Positions 35,427 to 44,817 are shown, counted from the first letter of the stretch. The stretch: 64,000 nt of DNA from Thermohalobaculum sp951813525 (GCA_951813525.2 CATOTJ020000003.1:682001-746000); one strand, 5' to 3'. Notes: generated by a model not told the origin, from the letters alone. Made by a program: numbers and translations.

Positions 35427-35936
35427 ATGAGCGACAAGATCGAAGACGGAAAATTTGTCGAATTGACCTACGAGGTTACCGACAAGAAATCGGGACATGT
35501 GCTGACGGCTGTCGAATTTCCACTCGGCTATGTCCATGGTCACAACGAGGTCCTGGCACCGTTCGTTCACAGCCAGCTTGAAGGTAAGGGCGAGGGCGAC
35601 GTGATCGACGTGCCTTTCGACGGCAGCGAAATTTACGGCGAGCGTGATGAGTCGCTGGTCTTTACCGATCGCATCGAAAACGTGCCTGAAGATTACCGTA
35701 AAGTCGGCAATTCGATCCTTATGGAAAACGAAAGCGGGCAAACCCGCAGTTTTCTGGTCACCCGGATGGATGAAGAAACTTTGACGGTCGACGGCAATAA
35801 CCCGCTTTGCGGGCGCAAGGTCATCTTCACGCTGAAAGTTCTGACCGTTCGCGACGCGACCGAAGACGAACTTCAAGCAGGTGGGGCGATTGTGGCCGAA
35901 CCAGACGTCGACCCATCCTTGATGAGGCCGACCTGA
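35427..35936 (+). CDS. FKBP-type peptidyl-prolyl isomerase, SlyD-like
   Basis: A 169-residue protein. The N-terminus KFVELTYEVTDKKSGHVLTA and the PLGYVHGHNEVLAPFVHSQL segment match SlyD-type FKBPs, followed by an inserted flap domain (about 65-125) and a return strand NPLCGRKVIFTLKVLTVRDA. The metal-binding His-rich tail of E. coli SlyD is missing. SlyD-like proteins are folding helpers, some for metalloenzymes; its location suggests service to Apr or Sat assembly, which is inference. Confidence 0.85.
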   Translation: MSDKIEDGKFVELTYEVTDKKSGHVLTAVEFPLGYVHGHNEVLAPFVHSQLEGKGEGDVIDVPFDGSEIYGERDESLVFTDRIENVPEDYRKVGNSILMENESGQTRSFLVTRMDEETLTVDGNNPLCGRKVIFTLKVLTVRDATEDELQAGGAIVAEPDVDPSLMRPT

Positions 35937-35998
35937 TGAGGGTGATTTAGGTTGCCAGTGTAATCAATGATATGAACAGCAAAGACGAGAGGTGATCC

Positions 35999-36157
35999 AT
36001 GGCAAAAGTCGATTCAAAAGCGCCGGTCCCAGAGGGCAAGACGCCCTACTACACAACGCGTCAGATGGAACCGAACGAGAAGGGTTTTGTCGGATACGAA
36101 ACCGTCTGGGAGGAATTCCAAACGGAAATCCCTTACGAGACGCCCAAAAAGCCCTAG
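35999..36157 (+). CDS. 52-residue conserved-looking small protein before sat
   Basis: ATG 35999 follows GAGAGG at ideal spacing and opens 52 codons ending at TAG 36155-36157. The product is hydrophilic and rich in Lys, Glu, Pro and Tyr (TPYYTTRQMEPNEKGFVGYE; ETVWEEFQTEIPYETPKKP). No membrane segment, signal or cysteine. It lies 62 bp after the SlyD-like gene and 176 bp before sat in the same direction. Function unknown; the ribosome site and uniform codon use make it a credible gene. Confidence 0.6.
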   Translation: MAKVDSKAPVPEGKTPYYTTRQMEPNEKGFVGYETVWEEFQTEIPYETPKKP

Positions 36158-36333
36158 GTTTGAACGGTATCGCCAGAACCGCTGCGCGGTTTTTCCCGCG
36201 CGTCGGGATCTTTGCAGGGCGCCCATCGGCGCTCATCGGCGCCCCCGGCATCGCTGCATAGGCGCATACCCGAACTCGGGCCGTCGCATTCCGCTTTTGC
36301 GAGCGCCCCACCAACATTCGAAAGCACGAACCC

Positions 36334-37512
36334 ATGCCCAATCTCGTACCGCCGCATTGCTCCGCCTCGGTCAAGACGCTGATGATCGACCAGGCATCGC
36401 GCGCCGGGAAAGCAGCCCGCGCCGCGACGCTCAGGCAGGTCTCCCTCGACAGCCGCGCGGTTTCTGATGTTTCGATGCTGGCCATGGGGGCCTACACACC
36501 GCTTGACGGTTTCATGGGGCATGACGATTGGCGTGGCTCGTGCGTTGATATGAAGATGGCCGACGGCACCTTCTGGCCGATCCCGATCACCCTGCCCGTG
36601 GCCAGCGATGTTGCCGACGCGATTGCGACCGGCGAAGAGGTCGCGCTGGCCGACGGCGAAACCGCAAACGTGCTGGCGCTGATGACGGTGACCGAGAAGT
36701 ACCGGCCGGACACGGCGCTGGAAGCTGAACACGTCTACCGCACGACCGACCCTGAACATCCCGGGGTTGCCAAAGTCCTCGCCCAGGGTGCTGTCAATCT
36801 TGCAGGCCCGGTCCGCGTTCTGGATGAAGGCGTCTATCCCGGCCAGTACCCGCATCTTTATATTCGCCCGGAAGAGTCGCGGAAGATGTTCGAGGACAAT
36901 GGCTGGTCCACCGTCGCGGCATTTCAGACCCGCAATCCGATGCACCGCAGCCATGAACATCTGGCGAAGATCGCCATCGAAGTGACCGATGGCGTTTTTA
37001 TCCACCAGGTCCTCGGCAAACTGAAGGCAGGCGATATTCCGGCAGAAACCCGCACCAAGGCGATCCAGGCGATGATCGATAACTACTTCGTTCCGAAGAC
37101 GGTTATTCAGGCCGGTTATCCAATCGAGATGCGCTATGCCGGACCGCGCGAGGCGCTGTTGCACGCGTTGATCCGTCAGAACTATGGCTGCTCTCATCTG
37201 ATCGTCGGGCGCGATCACGCTGGGGTCGGTGACTATTACGGGCCGTTCGATGCCCACCACATCTTTGATCAGCTTTGGGATGGCGCGCTGCTGACCCAGC
37301 CGTTGAAGATCGACATCACCTTTTACTGCCGCAAGTGCTATGGCATGGCGACCGGTAAAACCTGCCCGCACGGCGCAGAAGACCGTATTCAGATCTCGGG
37401 CACCGAACAGCGCCAAATGCTCACGGAAGGCACCGAAATTCCACCGGAATTCAGCCGGCCTGAAGTCGTAACGATCCTGCAGGAATATTATGCGGGTTTG
37501 AGCGCGGGCTAG
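36334..37512 (+). CDS. sat: Sulfate adenylyltransferase (ATP sulfurylase)
   Basis: A 392-residue single-domain ATP sulfurylase without an APS-kinase extension. The nucleotide motifs are FQTRNPMHRSHEH and VGRDHAGVGDYYGPFDA; the cysteine-containing ITFYCRKCYGMATGKTCPHG resembles the metal site of dissimilatory Sat proteins. Downstream of aprMBA, it would make ATP and sulfate from APS and pyrophosphate. The ATG lacks a strong ribosome site, so a separate or leaderless promoter is possible. Confidence 0.96.
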   Translation: MPNLVPPHCSASVKTLMIDQASRAGKAARAATLRQVSLDSRAVSDVSMLAMGAYTPLDGFMGHDDWRGSCVDMKMADGTFWPIPITLPVASDVADAIATGEEVALADGETANVLALMTVTEKYRPDTALEAEHVYRTTDPEHPGVAKVLAQGAVNLAGPVRVLDEGVYPGQYPHLYIRPEESRKMFEDNGWSTVAAFQTRNPMHRSHEHLAKIAIEVTDGVFIHQVLGKLKAGDIPAETRTKAIQAMIDNYFVPKTVIQAGYPIEMRYAGPREALLHALIRQNYGCSHLIVGRDHAGVGDYYGPFDAHHIFDQLWDGALLTQPLKIDITFYCRKCYGMATGKTCPHGAEDRIQISGTEQRQMLTEGTEIPPEFSRPEVVTILQEYYAGLSAG

Positions 37513-37522
37513 GGCCGATCCC

Positions 37523-38287
37523 GTGATCATCGCGCAGACCTCCGACACCCACCTGATTGTCGACGGGCCGGGCAGCGAACGGCGTATTGCCGATTTTCGT
37601 GCGGTGATTGCCGACATCAACACGCTGGACCCAGCGCCGGACGTTATCGTCCACACCGGCGATATTGCGCATAATGGACAGGCCACAGAATATGCGGCAG
37701 CGGTAGATATTCTGAGCGAGGCCCGCGCGCCGGTCTTTGTCATGGCGGGGAATAAGGACAACCGCGCGGCATTGCGGGCGGCGTTTTCCGGCGACGGGTA
37801 TTTTCCCATGCAGAGCGAATTTATCGCCTACGCCGTCGACGACTTTCCGGTGCGGATGCTGATGCTGGATACGGTCAATCCGAACAGCAAAAAGGGTGAC
37901 TTCTGTGCGACCCGTTTTGCAGAGTTGAGCGAACTTGCTGCGCGCGATCAGACAAAGCCGATCGCGGTTTTCATGCACCATCCCCCGTTCGAGGTTCTTG
38001 TCGGGCCGGAACGACATCACTACGACGATCTGCAATTGATGAATCGGTTGGCCAATGCGATCGCGGATTACCGTAACGTCGTCGCCGTGTTCTGCGGGCA
38101 CGTTCATCGGCCGACAACTGGATCGGTCGGCACCGTCCCCGCAGTCGTGATCCCCTCGGTCGCGACCGCGCTGCGATACGGTGACTATCCTGATCACATG
38201 GCGGACACGCCAATCTATTTCGTGCACCGTTTTGATGCAGATCAGGGCTTCACGACCGAGACGCATATTGCCGGCAACCGGATGTGA
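37523..38287 (+). CDS. Calcineurin-like metallophosphoesterase (CpdA-like)
   Basis: A 254-residue phosphoesterase from a GTG at 37523, 10 bp after sat. The metal-binding blocks are D-x-H in QTSDTHL, GD in VIVHTGDIAHNG, the GNKD variant of GN(H/D), HHPPF, and GHVH near residue 193. It resembles 3',5'-cAMP phosphodiesterase CpdA. Close spacing to sat may reflect co-transcription rather than a shared function. Confidence 0.85.
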   Translation: MIIAQTSDTHLIVDGPGSERRIADFRAVIADINTLDPAPDVIVHTGDIAHNGQATEYAAAVDILSEARAPVFVMAGNKDNRAALRAAFSGDGYFPMQSEFIAYAVDDFPVRMLMLDTVNPNSKKGDFCATRFAELSELAARDQTKPIAVFMHHPPFEVLVGPERHHYDDLQLMNRLANAIADYRNVVAVFCGHVHRPTTGSVGTVPAVVIPSVATALRYGDYPDHMADTPIYFVHRFDADQGFTTETHIAGNRM

Positions 38288-38332
38288 CGTCCACGCCGCT
38301 CCGACAGGATCACGGCCGCTCTGCAGTGATTG

Positions 38333-39493
38333 TCAGGCCAGTATCGACCGGTACTTTTGACTGAATATCTCACGGCCGATGATCAGTTTCATCACTTCCG
38401 ATGTCCCTGCATAAATCCGGCTGATGCGGGCGTCGCGATACATGCGGCAGATCTCGTATTCTTCCATGTATCCGGCACCGCCGTGCAACTGCACGCCCAA
38501 ATCCACCATGCGGCCCTCGATCTCGGACGTGGCCAACTTGGCCTTGGCGCCCATCTCGGCAGTCAGGCGCCCTGCATTGTGTTCGGCGACGCACATGTCG
38601 ACATAGGCTTGCGCCATGTCGATCTCGGTATCCATTTCGGCCATCTTGAACTGGGTGTTCTGCTGATCGGCAATGGACTTGCCAAAAGCCTTGCGGTCCG
38701 AGACATAATCGCGGGTGATATCGAAAGCATGCCGCGCCGCGGCGTTATAGGCGCAAGCGCCGATCAGGCGTTCTTCGGCCAATCCTTCCATCAAGTAATA
38801 GAACCCGCGCCCCGGCTCTCCCAGAACGTTTTCCTTGGGGACTTTGACGTCCTGAAAGAACAACTCGGCGGTGTCCTGACCGTCCAGGCCCATTTTTTTC
38901 AGGTTCCTGCCCCTCTCGAACCCCTCCATCCCACGCTCGACGACCAACAGAACAAGCGCGTGCCGCTTTTCCGCTCCCGCAAACTTGGCCGCGACGATCA
39001 CCAGATCGGCATTTATCCCGTTCGAGATATAGGTTTTCTGCCCGTTCAACAGAAAATGGTCGCCCTTGTCTTCGGCCCGCGTGCTGATCCCCGCGACATC
39101 CGATCCGGCCCCGGGTTCGGTCATCGCGATGGCCAGAATATGCTCTCCTGTCACGCATTTCGGCAGGAAACGCGCGCGCTGTTCTTCGCTGCCGAAACGT
39201 TTGAAATAGGGACCAACCAGCCTGGAATGCAGGGTGTTATAGAACTCACCTGCCCCTGCACGGGCCGTTTCCTCGATGATGATCTGTTCATAGCGAAAGT
39301 CGTCATCGCCAAGGCCGCCATATTTTTCGTCCGGCCAGATCATCAACATTCCCTGATCGCCTGCCTTGCGAAATGCGGAACGATCGACGATCCCGGCGGC
39401 ACGCCATTCTGCCATATGGGGCACAATGTCATCGGCCAGGAACCGGCGATAGCTGTCGCGGAACATCACCTGTTCCTCGGTGAAATTACGCAT
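38333..39493 (-). CDS. Acyl-CoA dehydrogenase
   Basis: A 386-residue FAD enzyme that oxidises an acyl-CoA to the 2-enoyl-CoA. AMTEPGAGSDVAGISTRAE (FAD and substrate loop), YISNGINADLVIVAA, and the C-terminal RISRIYAGTSEVMKLIIGR with the catalytic-region Glu are typical. ATG 39493 is preceded by GGGAGGG. It is convergent with the metallophosphoesterase and begins 242 bp from the IS copy. Confidence 0.94.
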   Translation of the reverse strand: MRNFTEEQVMFRDSYRRFLADDIVPHMAEWRAAGIVDRSAFRKAGDQGMLMIWPDEKYGGLGDDDFRYEQIIIEETARAGAGEFYNTLHSRLVGPYFKRFGSEEQRARFLPKCVTGEHILAIAMTEPGAGSDVAGISTRAEDKGDHFLLNGQKTYISNGINADLVIVAAKFAGAEKRHALVLLVVERGMEGFERGRNLKKMGLDGQDTAELFFQDVKVPKENVLGEPGRGFYYLMEGLAEERLIGACAYNAAARHAFDITRDYVSDRKAFGKSIADQQNTQFKMAEMDTEIDMAQAYVDMCVAEHNAGRLTAEMGAKAKLATSEIEGRMVDLGVQLHGGAGYMEEYEICRMYRDARISRIYAGTSEVMKLIIGREIFSQKYRSILA

Positions 39494-39634
39494 GTCATCC
39501 CTCCCGCGCGCTGCACGCAAATCTTGGTTGGCGCACTTTCGCGCCACACCCCGATCAAAACAACCGGGATGTCCGAGAAATCTTTGCCATTGGATGGGAA
39601 TGCCGGGTCGCAGCCGCGGGCCGCCCGCGCGAGA

Positions 39635-39678
39635 GCACTTTCAAGCCTGACTGCAGCAGTCAGGCGTCGCGAAAGTGC
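39635..39678. repeat. Two-part inverted repeat near the left IS copy
   Basis: Inner arms GCCTGACTGC and GCAGTCAGGC are separated by one base; outer arms are GCACTTTC (39635-39642) and GAAAGTGC (39671-39678). In RNA this would be a long cruciform-like hairpin. It lies in non-coding DNA upstream of the acyl-CoA dehydrogenase. Confidence 0.6.
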
Positions 39679-39693
39679 CACCAATCAATGATT

Positions 39694-39735
39694 TAGAGCG
39701 CTCGATCTGATTCAATCAGATCGAAACGTGCTCTA
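39694..39735. repeat. Alphaproteobacterial-type palindromic intergenic repeat
   Basis: A 42-bp near-palindrome from TAGAGC (39694) to GCTCTA (39735), with core arms CGATCTGATT and ATCAGATCG. Repeats of this appearance are common in alphaproteobacterial intergenic DNA (general knowledge, not a database result). Its last TA is the insertion point of the IS5-family element. Confidence 0.6.
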
Positions 39736-40577
39736 GGCGGCGTCTTCATTTAGGGGGTTCCCAAACTGGTTGGGATTTGATTCAAGGTCGAAAACGGAGG
39801 TGATCTTGAGCAGACGAACCCTGACGGACGCGCAATGGGCGCAGATTGAACCGCTTGTCCCCGGCAAAAAAGGCGACCGAGGGCGCACGGCGACAGACAA
39901 CAGGCTTTTCCTTGATGCAATCCTGTGGTTGGCTCGTACAGCCTCGCCCTGGCGTGATCTTCCGCCTGAACTGGGCAACTGGCGGACCGCACATTGCCGG
40001 TTCCGGCGGTGGACACATGCGGGCATTTGGGAGAGTCTTTTCAAAGCGTTAAGCGCTGATCCGGATTTCGAATACGTCCTTATCGATGCGACCATTTGCA
40101 AGGCCCATGCAGACGCCAGCGGCGCAAAAGGGGGGCTGAAACTCACGCAATCGGACGCTCCAAAGGCGGCCTGACCACGAAAATCCACGCCGCAGTCGAC
40201 GCGCTTGGCCTGCCGATCCGCTTCACGATTACGCCCGGTCAGTGGGGTGATTGCCCTCAGGCGTGCGGCTTGATCGAGGGGTTTTCGGGCGTCGGGCACG
40301 TCATGGCAGATGCGGCTTATGATGCTGATTACCTGCGGGCCTTCATCGTTGATGAACTTGATGCAAAGGCGCAGATCAAGCAAAATCCGACGCGAACAGC
40401 ACAAAAGGCAATCGATTGGTCGCTCTACAAAGAACGCCACCTTGTCGAATGTTTCTTCAATAGGATCAAACGCTTCCGCCGCATAGCCCTACGGTGCGAA
40501 AAGACTATATCGTCCTTCCGAGCCTTCGTATCCCTCGCATGCACAATGGCCTGGCTCGCTTAAATGAAGACGCCGCC
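39736..40577 (+). mobile_element. IS5-family (IS427 group) insertion sequence, copy 1
   Basis: 842 bp bounded by perfect 17-bp inverted repeats GGCGGCGTCTTCATTTA (39736) and TAAATGAAGACGCCGCC (40561-40577). The flanking TA on both sides is the expected 2-bp target duplication, in a CTAG context. It carries a two-frame DDE transposase. A second copy of the same length lies inverted at 55873-56714 and appears identical over all coding frames. Confidence 0.95.
39806..40563 (+). CDS. IS5-family transposase, orfA/orfB joined by a -1 frameshift
   Basis: OrfA runs from a TTG at 39806 (preceded by GGAGG) to 40174. OrfB continues in the -1 frame to 40563. AAAAGGGGGG at 40126-40135 is a standard slippery run; slipping there gives ...ASGAKGGAETHAIGRSKGG, the normal family sequence. 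DDE residues: D in LIDATICKAHAD, D in MADAAYDADYL, E in HLVECFFNRIK. The enzyme moves the element by cut-and-paste. Both reading frames are open, so it looks active. Confidence 0.9.
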
Positions 40578-41080
40578 TAGTGCGTCTTAACGGACCAGTT
40601 TGCACCGCGGGCGTCATTGCATTGGATGATGACGCTTTGATCGGACAGCCCGGCATCGCGCGAAACCCGGCGGTCGCGGATCAACCTGTCAACCCGGGCC
40701 TGGCATTGCAATTGGTCGACGCTTTGCACCAGCACATCGGCCGGAACCGGTTGCATCAACAGGCGGTCAGGCGCCCACAAGCCCATGCTAAAAATTGCCG
40801 ACGAACGATAGGACCGGTCGCGCGGCATCGCGATCACCCGGCAATCCCGCCAAACTGAGCGTGCCTGGGCCATCAGCATTGCCTCGCCATGATCGGCATT
40901 CGCGATGTCGATTGCCAGCACATCCACCGGCGTGCCGGAAAACCGTTCCTGAAAGGAAAGAACATCAGCACAATGTTCGACGCCGTGGCCAGCACCCCGC
41001 AAGGCTTCGATCCAGGGTGCGGTCACGTTGTCCGCACCTATGATCAGGGTTGATGCGATGATGCCTCCAAATGTTGCCAC
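40577..41080 (-). CDS. Response-regulator receiver-like protein
   Basis: About 167 residues resembling a lone, degenerate receiver domain: STLIIGADN..., ALRGAGHGVEHCADV, and DVLAIDIANADHG, where the phospho-acceptor Asp would lie. The acidic pocket at the N-terminus is poorly kept. No output domain. GTG 41080 is chosen only because no ATG fits; the start is uncertain. The TAG stop is shared with the IS border (TA duplication plus first G of the element). It is divergent from the oxoprolinase gene. Confidence 0.5.
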   Translation of the reverse strand: MATFGGIIASTLIIGADNVTAPWIEALRGAGHGVEHCADVLSFQERFSGTPVDVLAIDIANADHGEAMLMAQARSVWRDCRVIAMPRDRSYRSSAIFSMGLWAPDRLLMQPVPADVLVQSVDQLQCQARVDRLIRDRRVSRDAGLSDQSVIIQCNDARGANWSVKTH

Positions 41081-41211
41081 TTCGTTAATTGGTATTGGTA
41101 AACAAAATCTAAACCATTCGAGGTGCCGCCTAGGGCGCCGTTGAAACTGCACGTCTTTACAGCCGCCCATTTTTCAGGAATGGACACAGGCAGGATTCAG
41201 GGAGAGACAGC

Positions 41212-44200
41212 ATGTGGCAGTTTTGGGTCGACCGCGGCGGCACGTTCACGGACATCGTCGGCCGCCGTCCGGACGGATCGACGGTGACGCACAAGTTGCT
41301 GTCCGAAAACCCGGAGCAATATCGCGATGCGGCCGTTCAGGGCATCCGCGACCTTTTGGGCGTGGGCAAGGGCGACGATATCCCGCCCGGCACGATCGAA
41401 GCGGTCAAAATGGGGACAACCGTTGCCACAAATGCGCTTTTGGAGCGCGAGGGCGACCGGACCTTGCTGCTGATCACCAAAGGGTTCGGTGATCTATTGC
41501 GGATCGGTTATCAAAATCGGCCACGACTGTTCGATCTTAAGATCGAGCTGCCGGAACTGCTGTACGAACGGGTTTCAGAAGTAACGGAAAGGTTGGACGC
41601 AGAAGGCGCGGTCGTCACTGCGCTGGACGAGGACACCGCCCGCCAGGCCTTGCGCGCTGCCAAATCAGACGGGGTCGACGGGGTCGCCATCGCGTTCTTG
41701 CACGGTTATCTCAATCCGGACCACGAGGCCCGGGTCGCCGCGATTGCGGCCGAGGAGGGGTTTGGCCAGATCTCAACGTCGCATCAGACATCGCCACTGA
41801 TGAAACTGGTCTCTCGCGGGGACACGACCGTCGTCGATGCCTATCTGTCGCCGATCCTGCGCCGCTATGTGAACCAGGTTGCCGACGAATTGGGTGCGGG
41901 CGAGAAAGGGGCCGCAACCGAGACTGCCCGTCTCATGTTCATGCAATCAAATGGCGGCCTGACCGATGCCCGGCTGTTTCAGGGCAAGGATGCCATCCTG
42001 TCCGGGCCCGCAGGCGGCGTGGTCGGCATGGTCAAAACCGGTGAGTTGGCCGGTTACGATCGGCTGATCGGCTTTGATATGGGCGGCACATCGACGGACG
42101 TCTGCCACTATGCCGGTGCTTACGAGCGCAGTTTCGAAACCGAAGTGGCGGGCGTTCGGATGCGCGCGCCGATGATGAATATCCACACGGTCGCGGCCGG
42201 GGGCGGATCGATCCTGACCTTCCGCGACGGGCGTTTTCAGGTCGGCCCGGAATCAGCGGGGGCCAATCCCGGCCCCGCCTGCTATCGCCGCGGCGGGCCA
42301 CTGACAGTGACCGACTGCAACGTGATGCTGGGAAAACTGCAACCACATCATTTCCCCAGCGTTTTCGGTCCGGACGCCGATCAACCTCTGGATACTGCAA
42401 TTGTGCAGGAGAAGTTCGAGAGCCTGGCTGCCGAAATTGCCGCCGCAACCGGCGAAGCACCGCGGGCGCCGCGCGATCTGGCCGAAGGTTTTCTGCGCAT
42501 CGCGGTCGAAAACATGGCCAATGCAATCAAGAAAATCAGTGTGCAGCGCGGCTATGACGTCACCCGCTATACGCTGCAATGCTTTGGCGGTGCGGGCGGT
42601 CAGCATGCCTGTCTGGTCGCGGACGCGTTGGGGATGGAGACGGTCTTCGTCCACCCCTATGCCGGTGTTCTCAGCGCCTATGGAATGGGATTGGCCGAAA
42701 TCCGGGCACTGCGCGAACGGCAGTTCGAGCATCCGCTGGCCGACCTCGCTGGCGCCGAGAAGGCATTGCAGGCCTTGGCGCACGAGGCCGCCAGCGAGGT
42801 TGAAACCCAGGGGATCGAACCGGGTTCCATCCGAACCGAACGACGCGCGCACTTGCGCTACAAAGGGTCTCACCAGGCATTGGAGATCGACTTTGGGACC
42901 GAGGCCGAGCTGCGCGAGCGGTTCGACGCCGCACACAAGGCCCGCTACGGCTTTTCGGCGCCAGGGCGCGAATTGATATTCGAAGCGCTCGCCGTCGAAG
43001 CCATTGGCGGCGCAGGCGAAATCGCGGATGACCGCGAGCCCGAAGTGGCCGGTTCGCCTGAACCCGTCGACCGGGTCTCGACGACCTTTGCGGGGACCGG
43101 GGTTGATACACCGCTATACGATCGCGACGACATGCGGCCGGGCCAGGCGGTGATGGGGCCTGCGATCATCAAGGAGCCGACCGGCACCAACATCGTCGAA
43201 CCGGAATGGCAGGCAACCATCAACCCCTGGGGCCATCTTATCCTGTCGCGCACGAAGCCAATGGAGCGCGAAGAGGCCGTGGGAACCCAGGCCGATCCTG
43301 TAATGTTGGAAGTCTTCAATAACCTTTTCATGTCGATTGCCGAGCAGATGGGCGCCACATTGGCCAACACCGCCTATTCGGTAAACATCAAGGAACGCCT
43401 GGACTTTTCCTGCGCGCTGTTCGATCCGACCGGCGGGTTGGTCGCCAATGCTCCGCACGTGCCGGTGCATCTGGGGTCGATGTCGGAATCGATCCGAACG
43501 GTGATCCGGTTGAACCCGGATATGAAGCCCGGAGACGTCTTTGTTCTGAACGCGCCCTTCAATGGCGGCACCCATCTTCCGGACGTCACCGTGATCACGC
43601 CGGTCTGGGATGAAGCGGGCGGCCAGGTCCTGTTTTATGTGGCCTCGCGCGGCCACCACGCGGATATCGGCGGCAAAACACCGGGATCGGCGCCCCCGGA
43701 CAGCCGGGTCATCGAAGAAGAAGGTGTCCTGATCGATAATTTCAAGATGGTCGACCAGGGCGTGTTCCAGGAAGACGCGACGCGCGCCCTGCTGGCCAGC
43801 GGTCCCTATCCTTGCCGAAATATCGAAGAGAATCTGGCCGATCTGGCCGCCCAGGTCGCGGCGAACGAGACCGGTGTTCGCGAGGTCCAGAAAATGATCC
43901 GGCAATTCGGTTTGCCGGTCGTTCATGCCTATATGGCCCATGTTCAGGACAATGCCGAAGAGAGTGTGCGCCGCGTCATCACTGCGCTGAAGGACGGCGC
44001 CTATGATTACGAACTGGACAATGGAGAGTTCATCCGCGTCGCCGTCCGGGTAAATGCGGATGCGCGGACAGCGGAAATCGATTTCACCGGAACCGCAGAC
44101 AAGAACCCGTTCAACTACAACGCACCGCTGGCTGTCTGCCATGCGGTCGTGCTCTATGTCTTCCGCACTCTGGTCGGGTCGGAAATTCCGTTGAACGAGG

Positions 44201-44817
44201 GGTGTTTTAAGCCGCTGAAAATCATCGCGCCTGAAGGATCGATGATCAACGCACAGTACCCAAGCGCAGTAATTGCGGGAAATACCGAGGTCAGCCAGTT
44301 GATGTGCAACGCCTTGATGGCAGCGTTGGGCGTGATGGCCGGATCGCAATCCACGATGAACAATTATGTATGGGGCAACGAGCGGCTGCAAAATTACGAG
44401 ACGATCTGTGGCGGCACTGGCGCCGGACCGGATTTTGACGGGTGTTCAGCCATTCAAACCCACATGACGAATACCCGCGGCACCGACCCGGAAGTCCTGG
44501 AATTCCGCTTTCCAGTCCGGCTGGAAGAATATTCGATCCGCCGCGGATCTGGCGGCGGCGGACGGCACCGCGGCGGCGACGGTATCACGCGCAGAATGCG
44601 GTTTATGGAGGAGATGACCGTCACCACGCTGTGCTCGATGCGCCGGGTTGCGCCCTTCGGCGTCGATGGGGGCGAGCCAGGCGATGTCGGCCGCGAATGG
44701 ATCGAACGCACCGACGGCAGCCGGATTGATCACGCTGGCAACGATCAGAACCAGGTTTATCCCGGCGACGTCTTTGTCATGCAAACACCGTCCGGCGGGG
44801 GATTTGGGAAAGCCTGA
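41212..44817 (+). CDS. 5-oxoprolinase/N-methylhydantoinase, fused A and B domains
   Basis: A 1201-residue ATP-dependent amidohydrolase. HyuA half (1 to about 690): FWVDRGGTFTDIVGRRPDG, GTTVATNALLER, and the ATP-binding GFDMGGTSTDVCHY. HyuB half (about 700-1200): GGLVANAPHVPVHLGSMSESI, NAPFNGGTHLPDVTVI, and the C-terminal RRGSGGGGRHRGGDG. The fused layout and length match eukaryote-like 5-oxoprolinases, which open 5-oxoproline to glutamate; bacterial relatives also open hydantoins. ATG 41212 is preceded by GGGAGAGA. It is the first gene inside the left IS copy. Confidence 0.92.
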   Translation: MWQFWVDRGGTFTDIVGRRPDGSTVTHKLLSENPEQYRDAAVQGIRDLLGVGKGDDIPPGTIEAVKMGTTVATNALLEREGDRTLLLITKGFGDLLRIGYQNRPRLFDLKIELPELLYERVSEVTERLDAEGAVVTALDEDTARQALRAAKSDGVDGVAIAFLHGYLNPDHEARVAAIAAEEGFGQISTSHQTSPLMKLVSRGDTTVVDAYLSPILRRYVNQVADELGAGEKGAATETARLMFMQSNGGLTDARLFQGKDAILSGPAGGVVGMVKTGELAGYDRLIGFDMGGTSTDVCHYAGAYERSFETEVAGVRMRAPMMNIHTVAAGGGSILTFRDGRFQVGPESAGANPGPACYRRGGPLTVTDCNVMLGKLQPHHFPSVFGPDADQPLDTAIVQEKFESLAAEIAAATGEAPRAPRDLAEGFLRIAVENMANAIKKISVQRGYDVTRYTLQCFGGAGGQHACLVADALGMETVFVHPYAGVLSAYGMGLAEIRALRERQFEHPLADLAGAEKALQALAHEAASEVETQGIEPGSIRTERRAHLRYKGSHQALEIDFGTEAELRERFDAAHKARYGFSAPGRELIFEALAVEAIGGAGEIADDREPEVAGSPEPVDRVSTTFAGTGVDTPLYDRDDMRPGQAVMGPAIIKEPTGTNIVEPEWQATINPWGHLILSRTKPMEREEAVGTQADPVMLEVFNNLFMSIAEQMGATLANTAYSVNIKERLDFSCALFDPTGGLVANAPHVPVHLGSMSESIRTVIRLNPDMKPGDVFVLNAPFNGGTHLPDVTVITPVWDEAGGQVLFYVASRGHHADIGGKTPGSAPPDSRVIEEEGVLIDNFKMVDQGVFQEDATRALLASGPYPCRNIEENLADLAAQVAANETGVREVQKMIRQFGLPVVHAYMAHVQDNAEESVRRVITALKDGAYDYELDNGEFIRVAVRVNADARTAEIDFTGTADKNPFNYNAPLAVCHAVVLYVFRTLVGSEIPLNEGCFKPLKIIAPEGSMINAQYPSAVIAGNTEVSQLMCNALMAALGVMAGSQSTMNNYVWGNERLQNYETICGGTGAGPDFDGCSAIQTHMTNTRGTDPEVLEFRFPVRLEEYSIRRGSGGGGRHRGGDGITRRMRFMEEMTVTTLCSMRRVAPFGVDGGEPGDVGREWIERTDGSRIDHAGNDQNQVYPGDVFVMQTPSGGGFGKA

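Noticed and set aside
34659..35876. A 405-codon minus-strand frame under the aprA/SlyD region
   Set aside because: It crosses three sense genes with good motifs and ribosome sites; no motif of its own.
36190..36250. Short GCGCCCATCG-like direct repeats before sat
   Set aside because: Only about three imperfect 10-bp copies; too short and degenerate for a CRISPR or a convincing regulatory array.
40577..40579. Idea that the IS truncated the receiver-like gene by creating its stop codon
   Set aside because: Removing the IS and one TA still gives TAG followed by AGC, so the stop was probably there before.
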